From Ailurus styani (taxonomy: Eukaryota > Chordata > Mammalia > Carnivora > Ailuridae), in contig LNAC01000108.1 of NCBI GenBank assembly GCA_002007465.1, positions 2,460,411 through 2,524,410 of the forward strand: a DNA stretch of 64,000 nucleotides, written 5' to 3'. A program made the translations under genes and the position numbers. The notes below the pieces were generated by a model. The model ran no database searches. It had not been told where the DNA came from and saw only the letters and a program-made list of their open reading frames with translations. This document shows, one piece after another, positions 21,358 to 32,689 of the stretch (its first letter is position 1; each line of letters starts with the position of its first letter).

Positions 21358-23084
21358 ACGCTTATATCGCATTTTCCACCAGAATGCCGTGAATCATGCT
21401 GTTGGTCCTTCTGCATAGGTGAGGCTGGAAAAGTCAAGAATTTCCCCAAGGTCAGCACCCAGTAGGCCTGGGGCTGCACCTGAAGAGTGATTAGTAAGAG
21501 AGAGTAAGAAGTGAAGTGGGGGTGGGGGTTGAGGGAGTGGAATGCGCAGCATGAACGAAGCAAGAAAAAGGATTACAATGATAGGAGATGACCATCTTGT
21601 TTCCTCCCTCCCGGTCCTGTGAACTCCTGTCAGCCTTCTGGCCCCCAGCTCCCATGCCACTCTGTCCTTAGTGGGGACAACCTACCCTGACTGGCTTTGG
21701 TCTGACTCTCGGGCCCAAGGTACCCTCTGGGTCTGGGAAGCTGCTCCCCTGCCACCTGACGGGGCTGGCAGCCCCCTCCTCTGTCCTATCTGCCCCAGCC
21801 TGCCCCCACCTGCATCAGCCTGCTCATGGGAGCCTTTGTGTGACATGTATCCACACCCCCAGTCCAGAGAGTCCCTCTCTGAGAGGGAGCAGAGGGATTT
21901 ACCAAGGCAGAAGGGGGCATATGTCATCAACTGTAAACCTAACAAGTGTTTGCAAAGCACCTGCTATGAGTCTCACGGAGAGATAAGAGAGGGTCCCTGC
22001 CCTGGGAGTTCACCGTCATGGTGGGGATTAAGATGCTCTCTGAAAGTCAGAGAAAAACCCTCTTGATCAAAGGCAACATCCTAGGACTCAAACGGATGCT
22101 CAGACAGTGGGAAAGTTGTAGCTGGAACCACCCCGGCAAGCAAAGGGGGTCACAGAAACGGGAGGGAAGGTCCCCTGGAATGTTTCCTCAGGGTGTTTAG
22201 GGTTTCAGTGGCCGAGGTGGAGGGGGAGGCTGTTGGGGATCCCGAGTCAGGAGAGAGGGGTGGGTGACAGGCTTCGTTCCTACTCCCAGCCCTGGGAAGT
22301 TCCGGGCACGACTCTGAGCCCTCTGCGTGCACTACCCCTTCCCTTCATCCTCCCAACCCCCTCCCAAAGAGGCAGCTGTCAGGGAGGCCATTTGACAGCT
22401 GAGGCCATTGAGGAGCAGGGAGGAGATGGGGCATGTCCAGGGTGACAGCTAAGGTGGCAGACCTGGAATATGAGCACAGGCCATCTGGCTCCAGGCTCTG
22501 TACACTTGGCCGCTCTGTTAGATTCCCTGTCCAAGTGGAAAGGCACAACGTGGGGAAGACCCTCCTGGATTTGGAGGGGCTCGGACTCCATGGTGGCTGC
22601 TCCCTGGTGGGAAAGGCAGAGGAACAGGCCCTGAGGCTGGCTCTCCAGTTTGGGCCTGAGCAGAGAGGGCCCTGACCAGTGCTGGCGTTCGGGGTGGGGG
22701 TCCTGCTGCAGATGGAGAGCTGTTGGGGTTTCTAAACCAGGCAGCAGTGGGGTCACAGGTCCGTGATCACGGTAGATGAATCTGGTCCTTGCGTACAGGG
22801 CGCTCTGGGTGGACAAAGAGGCAGGATGCTTCTGCAGAGCAGAGGCAGGGGTAAGGGCCTGTACTGGGGAGCTGGCTGGGGTGGGGCGACCTGGGAAATT
22901 GGAGGGGGGACACTTCTGGAAGAGCCTCATCTGGGCCTTCTCTCTGGGCTGCAGCCCCCTCTCCCTGGCGCTGGCCAGCTGAGTGATTTTGGATGGGTGA
23001 CTTTGCCTCCCCAGCCATCTGTAGAATCAGAGGACACCATAGAGGTCAAGTGAGGCCAGGACTGTCACGACCGAGACTGGAAAC
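21358..23084. other. GC-rich unique sequence
   Basis: No repeat family is clear. Open frames up to 183 codons (22379-22930, minus) run through C/G-rich DNA, are overlapped by frames on the other strand, and show no domain. No CpG island is obvious. Confidence 0.5.
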
Positions 23085-23285
23085 CGCAAGCGCTGTCCTA
23101 ATGGGAGATGATGCTCTGTGCCTGATGCCATTTTCTTCCCCTTCATCTATTTGGTTGCTGATCTCTAACCATCTATTTTGAATCTCCCTGTAGGCTTTTA
23201 CCAGTATATTTGTAGCAAGTGACGTCGCATCATTTTTGGATGTAGGCAAGATCATAAATTATAGAAAAATAAATGAACACGTTCT
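23085..23285. promoter_or_regulatory. Candidate conserved element with CRE-like site
   Basis: An abrupt AT-rich unique island in GC-rich DNA. It contains AAGTGACGTCGCATCATTTT, whose TGACGTCG core resembles a CRE/ATF site overlapping an adjacent ATCA/TGCGAC block, followed by CATAAATTATAG. Function is inferred only. Confidence 0.3.
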
Positions 23286-23794
23286 CTGCCTGTGCCTTTG
23301 CGTTTCTGTGGTCTCTGCCTCTAGCTGCAGACCCTTTTGTCTGCTCAGCCACAGCCTCTGCCTGTGCTCCTGCTGTGGCCTCGTGGCCCTGCCCAGACCC
23401 CAGCCCCTTCATGGAATACTAACCAGTCCCTTGGGGAGACTGTGGAGCTCTCAGCCACTCCGTGCTGCTGGGCATCTCCATGTCCTGCCCCATGCATCCC
23501 ACCTCCCCTAGCGAGAATGCATGGAAGACACTGGAAAGGAGACCACCCCGTGGTGCTGGGTCATTAACTTGCGATCCTAAAGCCAGCTGGGGACCTGAGG
23601 AGTCCAGGCTCAGCCCAGGTTTGGGGTGGGGTGCCTGAAAGACAAAACACAGGCCAGGGACCAGAGCAGGAACCCCAGAAAAGTGTTCTGAGGCCTTTTT
23701 CAACAAAGATATCCCAGGCTGGACATCTAGCTGGGAGTTGAAGACCCAGAGTGAAAGTCGGGAAAGAGCCTCAGCTGGAGGTGCGGGCTGAGAG
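23286..23794. other. Unique sequence, nothing recognised
   Basis: C-rich single-copy DNA with spurious overlapping frames. Confidence 0.5.
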
Positions 23795-23925
23795 TCATCT
23801 CCATAGAGGCTTATATTTACAGTGGAATGTGTCTGCTATTCTGGTCTCAGTTGACTTGACTAATGTTGGAAATTAGCTGTTGCCAAACATTCATCGCGGT
23901 ACAAATAATCTTAAATCTATCACGT
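23795..23925. promoter_or_regulatory. Weak candidate conserved non-coding element
   Basis: Unique AT-rich block (TTATATTTACAGTGGAATGT through CAAATAATCTTAAATC) just left of an L2 remnant. It resembles an enhancer fragment in texture only. Confidence 0.2.
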
Positions 23926-23927
23926 AG

Positions 23928-24570
23928 CACATTCACTCATTGACAAATCGTAACTGAGTACCTGTTATGTGCCAGGCACCGTGCTAGCCGCCGGGATTCA
24001 GGGGTCACTAAAACAGACATGGTCGCCTCCCTCTAGAGCTTAGAGTTGGGGGTGGGGTACAGCAGGTGCAATTATGCAAATAATGCTTCACTACAATTTG
24101 GGAGGCTGTGGAGGGGAGGAAGGATGCAGTGCTCTACTGGAGGGACCTCACCTGGCCTGAATGAAGGAAGATTTCCCTGATTAAGTGACTTTGGAGATTT
24201 AAAGGATGAGCAGGAGTTGGCCAAGGAAGGAAGTAGGGGGAAAGCCTGTCAGCAGAGGGAACAGTGCCTGCGAGGGCCCCTAGGCAAGGAGGAGCTTGGG
24301 ATGAGGGGAAGTGGAACCAGGACCGTAGGGTTGCCAGGTGCTGAGCAAAAGGAAAGGACCTGGGATACAGCCCAGCAGGGAGACCGGCCGCATCATGCAG
24401 GGTCTTCGGGGCCATGATAACAATGTGAAATTTTGCTGTGGGAGCACCAGGGAGTCGTTGAGGGTCTTTGAGGAATGATGTAGTGAGATCTGTGCTTCAG
24501 AGAGATCCCTCTGGTCTACGTGGAGAAGTTGGGGATTGGGGGTTGAGGAGAGCTGAGCAGAGCCATGTGT
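23928..24570 (-). mobile_element. L2 LINE remnant, antisense, about 0.6 kb
   Basis: Begins CATTCACTCATTGACAAATC, then TATGTGCCAGGCACCGTGCT. It continues through GCAGGGTCTTCGGGGCCATG and GATCCCTCTGGTCTACGTGG, the order expected moving upstream through the L2 3' coding region read antisense. No coding capacity remains. Confidence 0.8.
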
Positions 24571-25069
24571 AAGTCCAGTCCCTGGTAAAGGGACATCTCT
24601 GTTTAATTCATTCAACACATGTGCTCCCATGCCTGTTCCACGCCTCTTCCTCTACCCCCTTCATGGTCTGTTTCAGGTGTGGACACCACTTTCTGTCCAA
24701 TGGCTCTGACCAGAAGCCTGGAGTACCGATGACTCCCCTGGCGTCCATTCTGCCTGCAAGGCTGGCCCTCCCATCTCTTTCCATCCCCGCTGTCACCTCC
24801 CCACCTCCCACCCCTGCTTCCAGCCCTGACAGGCCGCCATCCTCTCCCCTCCCAGGCACTGCCACAGCCCCCGAGGGTCTCTCTGCCCTCAGGGGGAGGG
24901 CAATCCCAATCCAACCTGCCTCATGGGGGGTTTGGGGGTTGCCGATCGCCTGTATCCCTCATTCCTCATTTCCTCAGTAGGTCACAAGCTCATCATGGCC
25001 TGGCCCAGTCTCCCTCTGGAGCCTCATCTCCTGTTCCTCTTCTCTCCTCCCGGCCCACCCCGTATCTGC
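24571..25069. other. C-rich sequence, possibly L2-derived
   Basis: Compositionally C-rich, with a few L2-like words. No gene is supported. Frames on both strands of 85-119 codons are compositional. Confidence 0.4.
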
Positions 25070-25215
25070 CTCCCTTCTTCCAGAGGTGCTAAACCAATGC
25101 TTTGCATTTTGTTGCCTATGTCCCGGCCTTTGGATCTGCTGTTCCCTCTGCCTGGAACACCGCTGTCACTCTCCTTCATCTGGCTAACGCTTCATATTTC
25201 AGATCTTATTTGAGT
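25070..25215 (+). mobile_element. L2 LINE fragment, sense
   Basis: TTGGATCTGCTGTTCCCTCT with GCCTGGAACACC and CATATTTCAGATCTTATTTG is the sense L2 C-terminal coding and post-coding region. Confidence 0.65.
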
Positions 25216-25370
25216 ATCAAGCATTCATTCTTCCATTCACTTGACACATACCTCCTGACCTTTTAAACTATGCAAACTACTGTGCCAGATGCTCGGGATC
25301 CAGTGGAACAAGATGGAATGGTCCCGGCCTCATGGAGCTCACCGCCTAGGTCCCGGGTGCAGAGTATATG
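25216..25370 (-). mobile_element. L2 LINE fragment, antisense
   Basis: CATTCATTCTTCCATTCACT, CTACTGTGCCAGATGCTCGG and GGCCTCATGGAGCTCACC are antisense L2 3' end. It lies directly between two sense L2 fragments, so this patch is either a composite of insertions or a local inversion. Confidence 0.7.
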
Positions 25371-25377
25371 TCCGCAA

Positions 25378-25545
25378 TATGCCTTCTCAGCTCCTGTATT
25401 CCGAACTCACGTTTTTTGTCATCATGGGCTGTTTCCCCCTCCTGGCCTGCAAGCTCCACAGGGGCAGGGGTTAAGGCACCTAGGGCAGCTCTTGGCACAC
25501 AGTAGGTCTTCATGGGCCACCTAGATGAAGATGACTAACACACAG
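25378..25545 (+). mobile_element. L2 LINE 3' end, sense
   Basis: CTGCAAGCTCCACAGGGGCA and CTCTTGGCACACAGTAGGTC are the sense L2 terminus. Confidence 0.7.
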
Positions 25546-26384
25546 TGCCTGCCCTAAGTGGATGAATGTGAAGTTGCTCTGGACGGTTGTAGGGCGCTCC
25601 CATACAGCGTGGCTATGAGATCATTTCTGTCAGCACCAGAGACCCCAATGGGAGTCTTTTCCGCCCAGACCCTGTCACCCAGGGCACTAGCCACATCCTG
25701 GCAGCATCCTGGAAGCACCCTCCCAGCACCCACCTTATCCCCCTGCCCACCACTGTAAATGTGATAATACCAGTAACTCCACTTGTACAGAGGAGCCAGA
25801 AGGCCCATTTCCCTCCTAGACTGGAGCAGAGGTACTACCAACCCCGAGAGCCCTGCTTTTCCATGCGAAATGCTGATTAGAAAAAATGTTAATTAGCCCG
25901 AATGTTAATCCACCCAAGTGTTGCATCCTGTGCCCAGCAGCTGAGACAGGTGATTTGGCCCTCCTGCCTGCCCCTCACCCGCCCCTCCCTACACCACTTT
26001 GTGGAATTTGACTTTTTCTGCCACTCGGTTGGAAGGAACAGTTCGGTGCCCACTAATGGAGGGAAGCAAAAGAAAAATACTGCTCCTGGGGGAGAGAGGA
26101 GATGTGTGTTCATTTGCTAGACACAAAACTGCTTTTATTCCTGTCTTGGCCCTATATTGCCACTGCTGGGGCATGGGACCGGGGTGCCAAAGGTGGACAC
26201 TGTGACTTTTTAACATCCATTTGATTTGCTATGCCAACCCGGCCCCCTGCCCTGTGCCCCTGCTTCTCATGGCTGGGGCTATTTGGACCCTACTCAGCCA
26301 TCCCCCACCAAGTCCTGCCCCCAACCACTCTAGGCAGGGGTTCAAGGGGCCGGAGTACAGCTCAGCACGTGCTTTCAAGCAGCC
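25546..26384. other. Unique sequence, nothing recognised
   Basis: Single-copy DNA with an AT-rich stretch at 25865-25915 (GTTAATTAGCCCGAATGTTA). No gene is supported. Confidence 0.5.
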
Positions 26385-26490
26385 TAAGTGCCCTTAGCCT
26401 GAGTTTCTGCTTCTATAAATGGAAATGAGCATGCTCAAGGGTAAGTTCTCATAAGCATTCAGTAAGATTACATATGTTCAGGCCCAGAAC
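26385..26490 (+). mobile_element. MIR fragment, sense
   Basis: CCTGAGTTTCTGCTTCTATA, AATGGAAATGAGC and a CATTCAGTAAGATTACATAT tail resemble the sense MIR 3' half. Confidence 0.45.
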
Positions 26491-26984
26491 CCATCAGTGA
26501 GCTTTCGTGTTCTTCCTTGAACCTTCGCCTGCCTCTGCTGATGCTCGATTCTACTCCTGCATGTTCAGACCCACCCAGGTCCCCATGATGCCCCCAAGAA
26601 AGAAGAGTAGTGCATTATGCCTTGTCTTACTCTGACACAGGTGCCTGGGGGACTGCAGTGGGCATCCCCAAGTCCCTTTCCATGCCCACCTGACCCAAGC
26701 AGGCAGCCCAAAGCTGGCCCCAGGAGCCTTCGAAGTCCTCCAGCCCCTCTTATCCCCCACCTGACTCCCCATGACTAGTCCAAGCCTTCTTTCCACTCAG
26801 CCACTGGTCAGTCAACTCTGCTGGGCTTCTACCTTGTTTCCCAGGCTTGCATCTGCATAGAGTTTCCCACCTTAGTCCCTGGTGGGACCTAAGTTCTTAC
26901 CATGTTCTGTGGCCATCCTCCTGCAAGGCTGCCCTCCCTGCCTGCACCCCAGACTCTGCCTCTGGAAAGGAAAGCTGCCATGGA
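26491..26984. other. Unique sequence, nothing recognised
   Basis: C-rich single-copy DNA. No repeat or gene signal. Confidence 0.5.
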
Positions 26985-27150
26985 TGGGCGAGTAGCAGAG
27001 TATATAGCTTATGAATCAATAAGCTGCTCAAGTAATTACCATGTGGCCTGGAGCAGGTCATTTCATCTCCAAGGGAACTACCTTTACAGGGTTGATAGGG
27101 GCATTAAATATGATAATAGAGATATGGTGCTTATCACAGTGCCCAGTGTG
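26985..27150 (+). mobile_element. MIR SINE, sense
   Basis: GTAATTACCATGTGGCCTGG, CAGGTCATTTCATCTCCAAG, ACAGGGTTGATAGGGGCATT and CACAGTGCCCAGTG follow sense MIR. Confidence 0.6.
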
Positions 27151-27350
27151 ACATGTCTCGTGTTCTAAGCATTCGACACACGTAATTCATTGAACTCATG
27201 ACCACCCTGTGATGTGGGTGATGATATGCTCCCATTTTACAAACGGCAAAACCCAGGCACAGAGAGGTTATAAAAATTGCCCAAGGCTGCACAGCTAGGG
27301 AGTGGAAGGACCACATGCTCAAACCAAAGGAGATTGGCTGGAGAGCCCGT
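27151..27350 (-). mobile_element. MIR SINE, antisense
   Basis: GTTCTAAGCATTCGACACAC, ACTCATGACCACCCTGTGAT, CCATTTTACAAACGGCAAAA and GGCTGCACAGCTAGGGAGTG are antisense MIR in order. Immediately next to a sense MIR, giving a tail-to-tail pair. Confidence 0.75.
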
Positions 27351-28214
27351 CCTGTATCACCACAATGTGCCTGCCTTCCATGTGAATGCCAGTGTTTCTG
27401 TTTCTGTTCTGGGCATTGTTGTTTCTATTGTCAGACATCCTGATGCCACGGCTGCCTGCCAGGCTTCTGAACTGGACCACCTCCTGGAATCCCTCACTGA
27501 CCACCCCACAGATCAGAGCCTCTGACTGAGGGGCCTGCACATTTATGGAGTGGGGGGTGGGTGTGTGCAGATGCCATGAGCGAGAGACAAAGAGATGTTG
27601 CTGCCAAATCCCCCTCATCTCCAACAGAGAGAGAGAGAGAGAGAAACACTGGAAAGAGAGGGAGACAGAAACCAAGAGGAAGGGGAGAGGACAAGCAACT
27701 CCATGCTTAGGAAAGGATGTGCCTTCGTGGGTGGTAAGTGTGTGTGAGGAGGGTCTGTGAGGGGAGCAAGCACAAGTATGTCTCCAACCCCAGGGTGGAT
27801 TGGTGGGAGGGCCTTCGGGCAGGCTGCCTCTGTGTGTGTGTGAGTGTGGCTGTGTGTGCAAGGGGAGAGTGTGTATGTGTGAGCAGGTGTGTGAGTGTGT
27901 CCTCATGAGCATGCTGGCTCTGTCGTCTGCGACAGTCCCACCCCTGGACAAATAGTACAGACAGGACTGAGCTTCAATCAGGCCTTCAGTGGCTTTGGTG
28001 ACAGTGGGGACCAGAGGGGAGAGGGAAGGGCCAAAGCTGCTAGAAGAAGAAAAGGCAGCAAGCTCACCCGGTAGGGGAGTAGGCATGCTGGCCACCTTCC
28101 ACCACCAACCTGTCCTGAAAGCCATCCCACCCAGCCGCCAAGCAACAATCACAGAACAGACTATGAATGGTCAAGACAGAGGCTGGGTCTTCCCAGGGGC
28201 ACTAGCCCAGAGCC
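27351..28214. other. Unique sequence with GA-rich and TG-rich patches
   Basis: GA-rich at about 27615-27705 and TG-rich at 27828-27905. The longest open frame in the window (27319-28152, minus, 277 codons) runs through both patches and translates to Ser/Leu- and His/Thr-rich low-complexity protein, so it is judged compositional. Confidence 0.6.
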
Positions 28215-28335
28215 CCATCATAGGCTCTGATATTTTATTGATTATATAACAGCCTGGAGGCCATTATATTTGGGGCAGCAAAAAAGCAATTTTCCTCCCT
28301 TTCTTCTGCTTTTCCTGCCGGACCTCTCCGCTAAG
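28215..28335. promoter_or_regulatory. Weak candidate conserved non-coding element
   Basis: AT-rich unique island GATATTTTATTGATTATATA followed by CCATTATATTTGGGGCAGCA and a pyrimidine-rich run. It has enhancer-like texture only. Confidence 0.2.
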
Positions 28336-29060
28336 CTGAGGCCAGCCTTTCACGGGCAGCTGGAGTAGGTCCAGGTCATGCAAACCCAGAGTAAAAGTTC
28401 CTGTGCTCAGTGACGGTTCTCTGATGCAGGTCCTGCACTGGAAGGCACGTTATTGGAGGGACAGACTCATGGCTTAGGCCAAGGCAGAGAGACAGCGGCC
28501 TGGTCCGCCCTGCCCAGGCCATGGAGCTGGGTCCCTGCCAGGCTTTCAGTTTGAGACTGGAATGGAGAAGGCACATCTAGGCACCCCAGGGTTGGGAGGC
28601 CAGGAGCATGCAGGCAGGAGGCCCGTGCATGATCCTGAAGCCAAAGTAAGGGAACATCATCCCCTTGGGTCAGTGGTTGGTCCTCCTGGCCTTGATTTTC
28701 CTCACTTTTGCAGTAGGCCAATCTCTCTTGGAATTACTGAGAGGGGTCACTGATCCATCACCTCGTGCCTAGTAGAGTTCATGGATCCAGTGGTGCCATT
28801 AGTAAGGAAGGAAACATGGTTCAACCCAGGTTTTCCAAAAAGTAAACAAGCATTGGCTCACAGAATCTGAACTTAGCAAGCACCAGATAAAGAGGAAGCA
28901 GGGGAAGAGAGGTGGGGGCCTGGTGTGTGCCAAGTCCTTGATAAATATTTGTGGAAGACAGCGTGCTTAGAATCCGAGACGTGCACAGGCTACAGAGAGC
29001 CAGAGAAGGGTGCAGGCCTGGGTGCCTGAGAGCCAGAACACCACAAACGCCAGGACCAGG
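28336..29060. other. Unique sequence, nothing recognised
   Basis: Possible L2 scrap near 28940 (TTGATAAATATTTGTGGAAG). No gene is supported. Confidence 0.45.
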
Positions 29061-29061
29061 G

Positions 29062-29276
29062 TCAGCTCATCTTTTTTTTTTTTTTAAGATTTTATTTATT
29101 TATTTGACAGACAGAGATCACAAGTAGGCAGAGAGGTAGAGAGAGAGGAGGAAGCAGGCTCCCCGCTGAGCAGGGAGCCCGATGCGGGGGTCGATCCCAG
29201 GACCCGGAGATCATGACCTGAGCTGAAGGCAGAGGCTTTAACCCACTGAGCCACCCAGGCGCCCCTCAGCTCACCT
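29062..29276 (-). mobile_element. Carnivore tRNA-Lys SINE, antisense
   Basis: On the plus strand it reads poly(T), TTTATTTATTTATTTGAC, TCACAAGTAGGCAGAGAGG and ends GAGCCACCCAGGCGCCCC, the reverse of the SINE head. Duplication TCAGCTCATCT (29062-29072) and TCAGCTCACCT (29266-29276) has one mismatch. This is the mustelid-type variant. Confidence 0.95.
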
Positions 29277-29424
29277 TTTAAAACAAACCCTGCTGCAAGT
29301 GGGAGTTTGTTGGATTGGGGGGAGGGGAGGTCGTGGAAACAGAATATTCCAGGCACAGGAAAGAGCATTTTCCAAGGCACAGAGGAGCTGCTGCTGCCAG
29401 GCACAAACTCCTTTGGCCATTTGG

Positions 29425-29600
29425 TCCTTTCCTGTGTGCCAGACATTGTCCTAAGTGCTCTTCACATGTTTGCTCATTTATACTCTTGGAGGCCTACTGT
29501 CACTGGCCCATTATACAGCTGAGGAAACTGAGACACAGGGACATAGTCCCTGGACCAGGAGCACACAGAGCAGGAAGGCCAGGGCATATTCGGCCAGCCC
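29425..29600 (-). mobile_element. MIR SINE, antisense
   Basis: CAGACATTGTCCTAAGTGCT, TTATACAGCTGAGGAAACTG and AGCACACAGAGCAGGAAGG are antisense MIR. Confidence 0.7.
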
Positions 29601-29884
29601 TGGGGTCCCGAAGAGACGCGGGGGAGGAGGGCTCCAGTGCCATTCTCAGGAACTTAAACGGACTGTGAGGACCAGTGGGGAGAGATCGGTCAGTGGCGCC
29701 TGTGGAAGGTGGATCATGGGTTGGTGGAGGTGAAGCTGGAGACAGTGGTCAGGAGGGAGGCTGCTCCCACGGGCACTTTTTTTTTTTCTGACAAGTGTCT
29801 CAGGCTTTGAAAGCACACACACCAGCTGACATGTTCCTGCTCAGTGTCGCTGCCTCCAAGGCACTTCTGTCCCCATGATTGTTG

Positions 29885-30035
29885 TGCCAGCCCTGGGAGA
29901 CAGAATGTGTCATGCCCATTGCACAGAGGAGGACAGCAGGGCTCTGGGACCTCTGATGGCTGTCACATAACTTGCATAGGGCAGAGACAGGACCCCGCCC
30001 AGGTCCTGTCACTAAATCAGTGACACTGAATTCCT
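29885..30035 (-). mobile_element. MIR fragment, antisense
   Basis: CATGCCCATTGCACAGAGGA, TGTCACATAACTTGCATAGG and CAGGTCCTGTCACTAAATCA keep antisense MIR order, with several losses. Confidence 0.45.
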
Positions 30036-30039
30036 TCGT

Positions 30040-30165
30040 CCTCATGAACTATCTTGTCTACCTTCGCTGCAGCCTCTCAGCGGGTACCGTCTATCTGACC
30101 CACCAAGTGCCTAGTCACCCCCAATAAGTATGTATCAGATGAACAAATGATGAATAAGTTTCCAA
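30040..30165 (+). mobile_element. Possible L2 3'-end scrap, sense
   Basis: AGTGCCTAGTCACCCCCAAT, AAGTATGTATCAGATGAACA and AATGATGAATAAG are L2-like terminal words. Confidence 0.35.
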
Positions 30166-30704
30166 GCAGGAGCGTGGGTCCCCTCCAGCTCTAGGGAGCC
30201 CTCAGATTGTTTGGCAACAGGAAAAACAGAGCTTAACTCTTGCCCTTTGTCTCCGTACGTGGATGGGGGTACATGGATGGGGGAGCTGGTTTGTGAAATG
30301 AGGGAAGAACAGGGAGTGGGGGGTTCTCCATCCTGGTGACTGGATTCAGGTCATCTACCACCAGGACCCCAAGTTAGGCCAGGTGACCCAGCTCACCACC
30401 TCCTCTAACTCCCAGGCTGAGGAGGAAGATAACTCCATGTCATAAATGCCAGCCTGTGGCCATAAATTTATGCCATAAATGCCTGGCTGTGGGAAGGGCC
30501 AACAGGCTGCCCTGGGGAAGTACTGGACACTCCAAACACAGGCCCCTGAACTGAGGCACAAACCAGACTGCGATCCTAGAGGCTTGGGGAAATCTCACTC
30601 CCCCAGGGCTGCTGTTCTGGAGGAAGCCAGCACTGACTCGGAAACCCTTCTCTGATATAAGGTGAATGATGAAAGTGCTCTTTCTGAAATATTTTAAAAA
30701 TAAG

Positions 30705-30707
<3 letters not shown>
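30166..30707. other. Unique sequence, nothing recognised
   Basis: Single-copy DNA. A CCATAAAT-containing phrase recurs at about 30443 and 30463 with partial similarity. No gene. Confidence 0.5.

Positions 30708-30759
<52 letters not shown>
30708..30759. repeat. (AT)26 microsatellite
   Basis: 52 uninterrupted alternating A/T bases. Such arrays are unstable and often polymorphic or mis-assembled. Confidence 0.98.
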
Positions 30760-30761
<2 letters not shown>

Positions 30762-31611
30762 GAGAGAGGGAGAATGACAGATGGACGGGGTAGTCAGCAG
30801 AGTATTTTTAATCCTGGAGTCAGGATTACGTAACGATGGGAAGAGAAAAGCTAAGGCAGGTGGTGAGTCATCTGGAGCAAAGATGGGAACAAGTCTCGCC
30901 CCAACCTCTCTTCCCACTCTGCCGACATCTGCAGGTGCCGAGATCCAGGGGGCCNGGGCCCAGGGGTGGCGAAGAGCCACACTGAGGCAGGCTCAGGGCG
31001 TGGGGTGGCGCTCACAGGTTTAGGAGGGGTGCGGGGAAGGAAGGCAGGGCCGAAGTCTGGCCCAGTCCCAGAGGCTGAGTCTTGGAAACTCTCGTCAATT
31101 TCCAGGAACTCAGGAAAGGCTTAAGAGAGATTTTCGAGTGAGTTCTTGGCTCTGCACGGCAAACTCTGTGTCATCTTTGACTTCCTGTAATTTGCTGAAA
31201 GTGGGGACTGTGAAGGCTCCCATCTGGGAGCCACTGTCACTGGAGGGCCACCGTGACAGCTAAGAGCACAAGAGCTCTTCTCTTCTCAGGTCTGGGGAGC
31301 ACTTGCCACAAGTCACCAGGCTGTGTGGAAGCAAGAGGCTTTGCATAGGGACAGGAGGAAGCCACCTTGCCTGTCACAGGAGAAAGGCTGGGGATGGGGG
31401 ATGGAGGGAGGCTGCAGTGTCTGTCCCCTGGGGAGCTTCCAGAACAGAATACTTCTGTCCACCTCCTGTGGGCTGCAAAGGCACCTGCCTGAGGCAGGGG
31501 GCTAGAGCAGATGGCCAGCTGAGGCTCCCTCCCTCTCCAGAGTTCTTGTGTTACTGCTCAAACTACACACAGCAGAACTGTCTTCAGCAGAACTACTGCG
31601 TACTCCCTCTG
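30760..31611. other. Unique sequence with one ambiguous base
   Basis: GC-rich single-copy DNA. Base 30955 is N, inside GGGGGCC-N-GGGCC, probably a local assembly or sequencing difficulty. No gene is supported. Confidence 0.55.
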
Positions 31612-31830
31612 CCTTCCAGCATTTCTAATAGCTACTGCTGGCCAAGTGTTTACCATGGACTTAACGCCAGTCTTGCCACGTATTACCACATTTAATCCAC
31701 TAACCTCCCTACAAGACAGAGCCTACTGTTCCCATTTTACAGATGTGAAAACTGAGACATGAGGTCAGTGTCTTACCTGGGGTTTTAACCCATCCGTGTG
31801 ACTCATGTTCTTAATCACTACAATGTGGAG
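31612..31830 (-). mobile_element. MIR SINE, antisense, near full length
   Basis: AATAGCTACTGCTGGCCAAG, CCACATTTAATCCACTAACC, CCATTTTACAGATGTGAAAA and GTTCTTAATCACTACAATGT follow antisense MIR to its 5' end. Confidence 0.75.
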
Positions 31831-32465
31831 CCTCATCCCACACTGCCCCAGGGCTGACCCTTCTCCTGGGTTCAGACCCCTGTGGTATGTTTGGGTGAAA
31901 CCAACTAGAGTAATGGGTCCAGAGAGGCAGTTGCAAGTTTCAGTGACCAGGTATCTGTCCATGATTCAGCCCATGAGGCAGGCAAGAACTGCCAAGAAAG
32001 GGGCCCTCCACACCACAGCCCAGTCGGCAGCAAGCCAGCTGCAGTTACTGTCATGAGCCGCCCTTTAAATCTCTGACTGCTCAAAGGAGTGGGGGCAGGG
32101 AGCAAAGGAGGGGTCTTTTTGTTGTCCCCGTTGTAGGGTCCTGGAGGGAGACCCAGCGGCAGGCTGTACTGAAGGCAAGGTCTAGGAGGAGGGGTCTGGT
32201 GTTGCGCTGGCCCAGATTGCCCTCCAGCCCCTTCCCACACAGCCGAGAGAGGAAAGAGATGGTGGGCATGGGGGAAATGCCAGGTTAGACAAAGTCAGAG
32301 GTCAGGAGAAAGCTGTAGGAGGTGAGGAGAGAGAGCTCAACCGAGAGGCAGAAAGCCCAGAACAGAAGAAGACAGAAATAGAGACCATGAGAGAGACTCA
32401 GGACCCATGGAGACCTAGACAGACATAAAAACAAAAGCAGAGACCCTGAGAAATCTAGAGTCCAG
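31831..32465. other. Unique sequence with purine-rich end
   Basis: Bases 32285-32460 are rich in GAGA-type words. No gene or firm repeat. Confidence 0.5.
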
Positions 32466-32660
32466 TCAATCAGCAAATATTTATTGATGTTCCCTCACCA
32501 TTTGCCAGGCACTATTCTAGGTCCTGGGGATACAGACATGAGTAAGGCAAAACCCTTTTCACATAGAACTTCCTGTCTAGTGGAGTAATGGTCAGGGTAG
32601 GAGAGACAGACCATCCACAAGTAACCCTCCAAAACATGACTTCAGATAACAGTGTGAAAA
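32466..32660 (-). mobile_element. L2 LINE remnant, antisense
   Basis: CAATCAGCAAATATTTATTG, TTTGCCAGGCACTATTCTAG, GTCCTGGGGATACAGACATG and TCCTGTCTAGTGGAGTAATG are the antisense L2 3' end. Confidence 0.85.
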
Positions 32661-32689
32661 TAAAACAGGGTGACTTGATAAAGAAACAA

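Noticed and set aside
22379..22930. 183-codon minus-strand frame
   Set aside because: GC-rich region, overlapping plus-strand frames, no domain or splice context.
27319..28152. Longest open frame (277 codons, minus strand)
   Set aside because: It runs through GA-rich and TG-rich simple sequence and translates to low-complexity Ser/Leu and His/Thr stretches. No domain and no coding context.
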